The position numbers and the translations under genes were made by a program. The notes under the pieces were generated by a model that did not search any database, was not told the DNA's origin, and saw only the letters and a program-made list of their open reading frames with translations. A stretch of DNA of 64,000 nucleotides from contig NC_044289.2 in NCBI RefSeq assembly GCF_004027225.2, positions 3,275,761 through 3,339,760 on the forward strand. The letters run 5' to 3'. The DNA comes from Strigops habroptila. Its lineage: Eukaryota > Chordata > Aves > Psittaciformes > Psittacidae. Shown one piece after another: positions 57,610 to 64,000 of the stretch (its first letter is position 1; the number at the start of each line of letters is the position of its first letter).

Positions 57610-60600
57610 TGTCTCCAGTCACTGGCTGTATCCCAGGGCCCATCACCAGGCACGGGGCTGCACCAGGACCGTTTCCTTCTATGCACCGTCATCTTCATTT
57701 GCCAGCTCTTGGCACTGAGGAAATTCCAATGACACATTTGCATCTCTTTTTATAAATCAAACCCAGTGTTTCTTTGTCAAGGAAGAGAGCCCTGAGGTAG
57801 ATCTATTAATGGCATGCAGCATGCTGCCCCCCACCAGGGATTATTCCCTCCCTGTCTTAAAAGCAAGAGAGGAGCTGTGTTGGTTGTGCATGGATCAGAG
57901 CAGTTACATCTCAGCTACTCAAAGCAAACTTCCCAGGTGCTTATTTTGGGAGAGGGCTTTACATCCTTTCTCACTTCTGGGTCTGTGACCCCAGACAGAA
58001 ATAAATACATCTCAGTGCTCCTGCTCAGGGTTATTTCTGGCAGCATCACCAAGTAACTGAATTTCGGTGGGCTGTGTGTGTATGTGTACATAAAACAGAA
58101 GATCTCAGCAAGATAATCAATTACATGCAAGGGGAAACCAGAACTTTTTCCATTGGTTTTATCAGATATTGTGGTCAGTCAAGGCAATTCAAAGCAACTC
58201 GGAACCCTATTACATTCATTCTTGCTATAATCACTCCATCTCTGTTTACCATATTCAGTTAAAGTGGCTTGTTTGCTACATCCGCTCTGCTGCCAAAAGA
58301 ACCTCATTTACTCCTGCAAACGGCTTCTGTTGCTGCTGCTGTAGTGTTCCTGCATTGCAAACACATTCTTGGCCGCAGCACTGAGGTTTGGATATATTGT
58401 TCTTCGAATCCTGCTGGGGAGTTGATTGGTTGGCATGCTCATTCACTTTCAAATGCCATTTGAATGACAGGAGGGTTTGGGTTGTTAGTTACTTGGTTTG
58501 TTTTGTTGGGGTTTTTTTTCTGATGCATGGGCTTTGCTTTCACCTGCTGTGGAGCTGAACATTCTCTGAGCCTGGGGCTGCTTCCTTGGGGCTGTTGATG
58601 CTGTGTTGGTTTTTTGTGGTTGCCCTTATTTTTGTTGGTTTTGCAAATTGCATCTTCAAACAGCAGGGGCTGTTCAAAATACTCAAGTCCCTGCTTAATA
58701 GAAAGTGGGACCCAAAGTTGGCAGGAGTCTGCAAGGATTTCAGCAGTGTATGCAGTGAGAGGGTTTGCCTGCAGAGCATTAACCATTAGTAACAGCAGCC
58801 GCAGCTCTATGGAGCTGCGTCGTGCAGCTCATTTCCTCCTGCCCCTTGGTTTTGCTGTTGTCACATGCATGAAACCCTGCTGTGATGGCTGGGGTTGGTG
58901 CAAGGTGTGGGGTGATGCTGGAAGAGCTGTCCCATTTGGGGAAATGACGAGAGGAGGAAGGAAACCCAGGCAAAATGGTCAAACCCTGGGGTTTTGCCTA
59001 GTGTTCTCTTTGCTGTGGCTCAGCCCTTGCTCCTCAGCCTGGTGGGCTGCACAAGCCTGGCCAAGCATGGCCCAGCCCTGCAGCCCTCAGTGCTGATGCT
59101 GGACATGTCCATGGAGGGAGCAGCAGTTAACAACCCTTGGTCCCTTGACCTCAGCCTGCCCAGTCCAGGCCAGGGCAGCAGTGGAAATGGTGTTTTGGCG
59201 AACAGCTTTGACAGTGTTATGACCTGTGCCATCCCTTAGGAAGGAATACATTCCTGCTGCTGATTACTTCATGGATGATGTGAAGAGACAGAATGATGCA
59301 GTACAGCCAGATTTCTGCTCAGCTTTTGTGCATTGTTGGTGCTCCCACAATTGCCTTGTCCTGACTACAAACATGAGACTGATGCACAGCAGCTCCCCGG
59401 TGGTGTGATTCCATGTCTCCTTGCTGGGCACCTGGATTTTTTCCTCTCCCTCCCTCAGTTCCAGCCAGGGTTTGCTCCTCTGGTTGAGGCAGTTGAAGTG
59501 CACCATTGCTTGGTGGAAAGGAAGAGCTTTGTCTCCTTGAAGCTCAGGAAACAGCTGTGGAAACAAAGTCCCCAAAACAACCCGAAGCAGGGACGAGTTT
59601 GTAGCGCTTATGAGTTTCTTACGCTTCTTGGCTCAGATTTTGTGCTTTTAGTGATTTTAGTGCCCCGAAGTGAAGCATCTTGAAAACACTGTGGGGTTTT
59701 TTGGTTGTTTAGGTGGGGAGTGAAACTTCGCATAGTTATAAATCTAAAGCCAGAGGTGAATTTGTCCCCTTTTGTTTTCCTGTAAGTATTTATCTTCTGC
59801 TTTGAGATCTGTAAGTATTTTTTTTAGCTGTGAAATTCTGCTTTCAGTGATGAAAGCCCTGATTTGTTTCACTATGAATTGTGCCTCTGACCCAGCCCCA
59901 AGTGGGAGCTGCATCTGCATTACAAAACTTGTTATGCGGAGATAGGAAACTGAAATGGCAGGACTTGGCTTTGCTTGCGGAGGGTTTCTCCTTCCGGCAG
60001 GCACGTGTGCTTCTCTCGTCGCAGGAGCATCGTGAAACATCTCCTTGCTGTGCTGAATACGAGTGTGATTGTCTGTATTTTACAGGTGTGGAAACCCATA
60101 GCCTCTGGATGAGCCCATTTTGGGCAGTTTTTCCCTCCACACTGGGGTCCTGGCCAGTGCCCATGGCTGTGCTTTCCCAGGGAACATGGGAACAGCCCCT
60201 GTGCCAGGGACTCGCATCCTTGCACTGAATGATTTGCCAACATTAGTGATTTTTCTGTGTTGTCATCAGGCCTCTTCCACCTCCTTTTTTGACAAAACAT
60301 GGCCTTTTCCATTTTTCTCCAATAAATATCTCCATGTTTCAAATGTCTTCTCTTGCCCCTGGCCTTGATTTCCCATCTTTCTACCCTTGTTTTCCCATCT
60401 CTCTCCTATGTGAAGGGTGTGAGTGGAGCTGAATTCAGCACCTGAAGCAAGTGTGTGCTGACAGTTTGGATAACAACATTACAGTGTTTTCTCTATTATT
60501 TTCTGACCTGTTATTTTTGCACTCTATCATTTTGATATTGCCGTGCTTTCAGGAGAGGTTTGCAAGGGGTGGTTGATGTGACATTTGGTCTTATCACTTA

Positions 60601-61085
60601 ATGTCCAGTTAATTTAATCCCTGCTAAAGTCTAGAAGGATTTCAAACTGCTCCTTCCTGCATGTTCTGCATCTGTCAGCATAGGGTTTTTCCTGCTCTGA
60701 TGTTCCTTTCTGCTTGGTTAGGTGGCTCTGCAATTCCCAAGTCTTCCTCGTTTGTAATTAACCTGAATAATGTTCTTTTCATCTGCAAACTTTGTTTCAC
60801 TGTGCAACCTAGTTTCCAGGTCATTAATAAAGATATTGAGCCATAGGAGTCCTGGTTAAATACTTCTGTTGGCGTGTTGTTAATTATTTCCATCTTGATA
60901 AACAAGTCACAGGCTTAGTCTTGTCATGGCCCTCAGCAGTGTCAGGTCTTAATACAGCATCACCTACGTCTAAACGTGAGTTTGGTTCTACCGAAGCACG
61001 GCTCAGTATGGGAACTCTTCACGTGGTTGAGATCAGGCTTATAGTAATGTAATCTTAAGTCACTTCCCCACAGAACTGTATTATG
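57610..61085. other. Intronic, no gene recognised
   Basis: CR1-free 3.5 kb. Frames of up to 160 codons near 58.6-59.1 and 59.9-60.3 kb overlap on both strands and match nothing known to me. Confidence 0.55.
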
Positions 61086-61332
61086 ATAAGAGGAAATGGC
61101 CTCAAGCTGCAACAGGGGAGGTTAGATGGAGATGAGGAACAATTCCTTCCCCAAAGGGTGCTCAAGCATTGGAACAGGCTGCCCAGGGCAGTGCTGAAGT
61201 CACTGTCCTTGCAAGTGTTCACTGAGGGCCAAGGCCCTCAGTGACATGAGTTAGTGGTGGCCTTGGCAGTGTTGGGGTAAAGGTTAGGCTTGATGATCTT
61301 AAAGGTCTTTTCCAGCCTGGTTCATTCTATGA
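61086..61332 (+). mobile_element. CR1 LINE 3' end, second subfamily, + orientation, with internal hairpin
   Basis: ATAAGAGGAAATGGCCTCAA, GAGGAACAATTCCTTCCCCA, AGTTAGTGGTGGCCTTGGCA and TTGATGATCTTAAAGGTC mark the same subfamily as the 35752 copy, ending in GGTTCATTCTATGACC. The segment expected to read GCACACTGTGTAGATGA is replaced by sequence that makes a perfect hairpin (61219-61244). Confidence 0.95.
61219..61244. repeat. Perfect hairpin, 12-bp arms, 2-bp loop, within CR1
   Basis: TCACTGAGGGCC (61219-61230) and GGCCCTCAGTGA (61233-61244) are exact reverse complements around AA. The right arm is normal CR1 sequence; the left arm replaces the expected CR1 sequence. Confidence 0.9.
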
Positions 61333-61577
61333 CCCCACAGCTGGGAAGCCTTGGAGAAGGACAAAGCGGCGCGACTGATGCCGTCCTCCTCACTGGCTGA
61401 TTGGACCATTGCTTAGTGGCAGTGGGAGAGCAGAAACTCCCCACCAGCGAGATAGTGAGTCTGATCTCAGAATTCAGAGGACAATAATTACAGTGAGGTG
61501 TTGTACTGAGTCTGGGGGCTGGTGGGTGCAGGAAGGAGTTGGTGGGCAGCATGTCCTGGGCTGCTCTGAGACCCAAG

Positions 61578-61596
61578 GGATGGATGGATGGATGGA
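61578..61596 (+). repeat. (ATGG)n microsatellite
   Basis: Four clean GGAT/ATGG units followed by GGAAGGG. Short tandem repeat. Confidence 0.85.
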
Positions 61597-62584
61597 AGGG
61601 ATGTAGCAAGATGCTGGTTTCTGTTCTGCCTGCAGTAGATATCTCCACTGATATTTATATCTCCAGACTGAAACTACAGTCACAGCGGGCAGCAAAGGTA
61701 AACTCGATTTGCACATAAAGTGTTTGCTTGGGGGTGTCTGCGTCAGCACTTGCAGCATCCTTAAGATTCAACCAGGTTGCACGTTGTTTCTCCCATGACT
61801 TGCAAAGATTTATATGTATTTTTTTTACACTTAATATATTAATACACTGTTTTTTCAAGAAATACAAGCTATGAGCTTTCTGCTCATGTTTTGTTTAAAG
61901 GAACCAAACTTGTTTCCCTTTCCAATGAGCACACAAGTGTCCGGTCCCACTTAGTGACTAGAGAAGGTGATTAATTCTTCTCTTTTTTTGCTGTAGTCAG
62001 CAGCAAAACAGGGTCTGGTGATACGGAACCACCCCTCAGCCTTGCTGGGGCTGAATTATCTGGCACAATGGAGCCTGTAATTAGCAAGTGGAGAAGATGA
62101 TGCACGTGTAGTGTTAGAGGGTTGCAGAGGGACAGGTTGCAGGGCAACCGAGGGAAACAAGAGATTATGACCAGGCAGTAAAAAATTAAGTGTTTTCATC
62201 TCTCCAGGGTGCTTAAAGCTTCGTAATACAACTCAAATAGATAAAAACCTTCATTGATGTGACGGAGTTTAACCAAAGTAGAGTCTGTGGCTGTTGTACC
62301 ACGTAGCATGTGGCACTGGTATAATTCCTCCTGCTCCCTGTGGGTTCCGAACAAGAAGGATTCTTTCTCCAGAACAGTTATGAAAAATTTGAACATGGAA
62401 AAAAGCCCTGTACCTTTTGGAGAGATGCTGCTGAAATATAAATGAAATATATCCACTGGAGGGGCTGGAACCTTGGCGGGACTTCCAGAATCAGGATGCA
62501 GAATGTTTGGTGAGAATCACTTTCCCCCACTAACTGCTTTTGGAGAAAGCAGGAGAGAATAATCTCGTTAACTGGTAAATGTGA

Positions 62585-62601
62585 TTTTTTTTTTTTTTTT
62601 T
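62585..62601. repeat. T17 homopolymer
   Basis: The T run is followed directly by AGGTGCCTGAC, so it superficially resembles a splice acceptor. No open frame of TOX2 character follows. Confidence 0.88.
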
Positions 62602-64000
62602 AGGTGCCTGACTTGGGCACTGTGAGGATTGAGCAGAGGGTCCCAGTCTCTGGAAACATGTGGTTCAAAAAAATCGCATGAGATGTTGAAGCTGAACTTG
62701 GCTATCGTCTCATTAAAACCCTGGGTCTGGAGGTGCAATGTCTTGATCTGTTTGAACAGCGCATCCTTCCCTGCTGCAGAAGGACCATGAAACTCCTCAC
62801 AAAGCTTCGAGCAGCCTGCCTGGGCTGGGGAAGCCTGTGAGGTGGTACCCATCCTCATGTGCCTGCGATGGGCATTGTGATGGCTCGGGAAGCAGCAGGA
62901 CTAAGCGCAGCTCTGCTGGTTGTCCCTTTCAGCATGGTCCTTCCTCTACATTCACACACTTGTGGGGTGGCACATTTAAGGAGGTCCCTCTCCTCCCGCA
63001 TTGTTATGGCAAGGAAGGAAAAACGGCTTCTCCTACCCATGCTTTGACCTTGTAGGCAACTTCTTGCCCAGGGCCATGCTCCACGGCAGCACCGTGCAGA
63101 TAACTGCTGCATTGTGAACTCTTTGGTCTGTGGGTCCAGTCTTCCTAAGCCTGTGCCTTTGGAGATACACTCCTGATCCTGTGGCTCAGGAAGAAATTGC
63201 AACCACAGAAGAAGGAAATGCTGCTGTTTGTGCCCTGTGCTAGAATACTGACTCACCTTCGCTGTCCTGGCTTTGACCAGCAGTTCAGAATGTGCCTAGT
63301 AAAGTCTTTCTGGTGCCTGGCTGGGGTAGTGCAGTGCTATGAACACACCAGTTATGGGACAGTAACTGCTCCTCAGTGTTTTCATGGTACCTGACCTTAC
63401 AGCCTCTCTTTGAAGCTGATGGCTGCAGGTACTGATCCACAAATGGATCAGTGCCCAGCACCCCTCAAGTGTGCTGGTGGGAAGGGCATCATGACAAGGA
63501 GGGCTGCCTGCAAGGACCCAGCCCTGGACCCCTTTGGTTCTTCAGATGATGTTTGCTCTGTGAGGAGGCTGACGATAAAGCCCATGCAAGCAGCTGCTCC
63601 AACAACCAGATCCATGTGAACATGGAGAGCAATACTCCATAATACCTCTCACAACCATTCTTTTAACAGGCATTGCCTGGATTATGTATGAGAATTAATA
63701 AATATTAAAGTGGATTTAAGAAAAGCCTTCAGCATCAGGAATTGTGACTGCCAGCCAGAGCAGGTGACTGCAGCTACAGCACCGAGGTGCATCCCAGACT
63801 GGGCACACGTTCTTCCTCTTCTAGCAAAGTCCATATTGGACTCTTCAAGGCCTTTCTGGTGGCAGCTCTGGTGTCACCACCATGCCCATGGCTTAGCTGG
63901 AGGGATTGAGCATGCATAAGGATCTCAGTAGTGGCTAACATATCCCTGTGCTTCATAGTACAAATGCTGATTGGCACCCATACACATGAGAAAGCGCAGG

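Larger units (their letters stand above)
20458..64000 (+). other. TOX2: TOX2 intron 1 (5' part, at least 43.5 kb)
   Basis: The intron begins at the GT after AAG at 20457 and runs off the window. I looked by eye for an acceptor followed by the Phe-Asp-Gly codons that open the next TOX-family exon, and for the following acidic and proline-rich exon, and found neither. Long first introns are known in the TOX family. The interval holds CR1 fragments, simple repeats and several candidate cis-regulatory blocks, listed separately. An unannotated gene or alternative TOX2 first exon inside it cannot be excluded, but none is visible. Confidence 0.75.
61333..64000. other. Intronic end of window, no gene recognised
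   Basis: Unique DNA with an ATGG tetranucleotide run at about 61578-61596 and a T17 run at 62585-62601. I checked for TOX2 exon 2 and saw none. The last frames (63410-63619 and 63710-63919) show no family features. Confidence 0.55.

Noticed and set aside
62585..62605. T17 run followed by AG, resembling a splice acceptor
   Set aside because: The following sequence does not encode TOX2 exon 2 or any recognised exon; a homopolymer is the simpler reading.
1..64000. Phage, operon, CRISPR, retrovirus or other accessory system
   Set aside because: No terminal repeats, gag/pol-like frames, regularly spaced repeats or closely packed genes were seen; the window is ordinary avian intergenic and intronic DNA.

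Overview
This window looks like avian nuclear DNA. The strongest evidence is about twenty 5'-truncated CR1 LINE tails on both strands. They share hallmark 3' sequence such as CTAGTGGAAGGTGTCCCTGC and end in ATTCTATGATTCTATG-like tracts. There is no prokaryotic gene organisation, and no RNA gene, CRISPR array or virus was recognised. The CR1 subfamily mix fits a non-galliform bird, but that is a weak inference.

The only protein-coding gene I can support is TOX2, on the + strand, and only its first coding exon is here. A CpG island at about 19.93-20.96 kb holds a TATA-less, GC-box-rich promoter, a 5'UTR with a (CCG)7 run, the initiator ATG at 20356, and a splice donor after 20457. The 34 encoded residues match the TOX-family N-terminus and fit TOX2 best. 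The second coding exon, expected to begin Phe-Asp-Gly, was not found by eye, so 20458-64000 is read as intron 1 (more than 43.5 kb). Bases 1 to about 19,900 are the 5' intergenic flank.

Layout: 1-6.7 kb is unique flank with short motif clusters. At 6.7-17.6 kb there are four CR1 pieces separated by AT-rich unique DNA, including candidate cis-regulatory blocks near 6.15, 7.26 and 15.45 kb. The stretch 17.6-27.35 kb has no CR1 and surrounds the promoter. From 27.35 kb to the end is intronic DNA with CR1 copies in both orientations, including one head-to-head pair at 48.1-48.6 kb. Candidate regulatory structures lie near 39.43, 41.3-41.6 and 53.1-53.2 kb.

I found no new gene system. The most interesting items are small. 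An out-of-frame upstream ATG overlaps the TOX2 start. Two CR1 copies carry scars that look like template switching or micro-inversion (57490-57505 and 61219-61244). A 26-bp element is duplicated in the intron, and several palindromes or motif clusters may mark enhancers. The many open frames of 60-200 codons elsewhere fit chance or CR1 sequence and are not called as genes.
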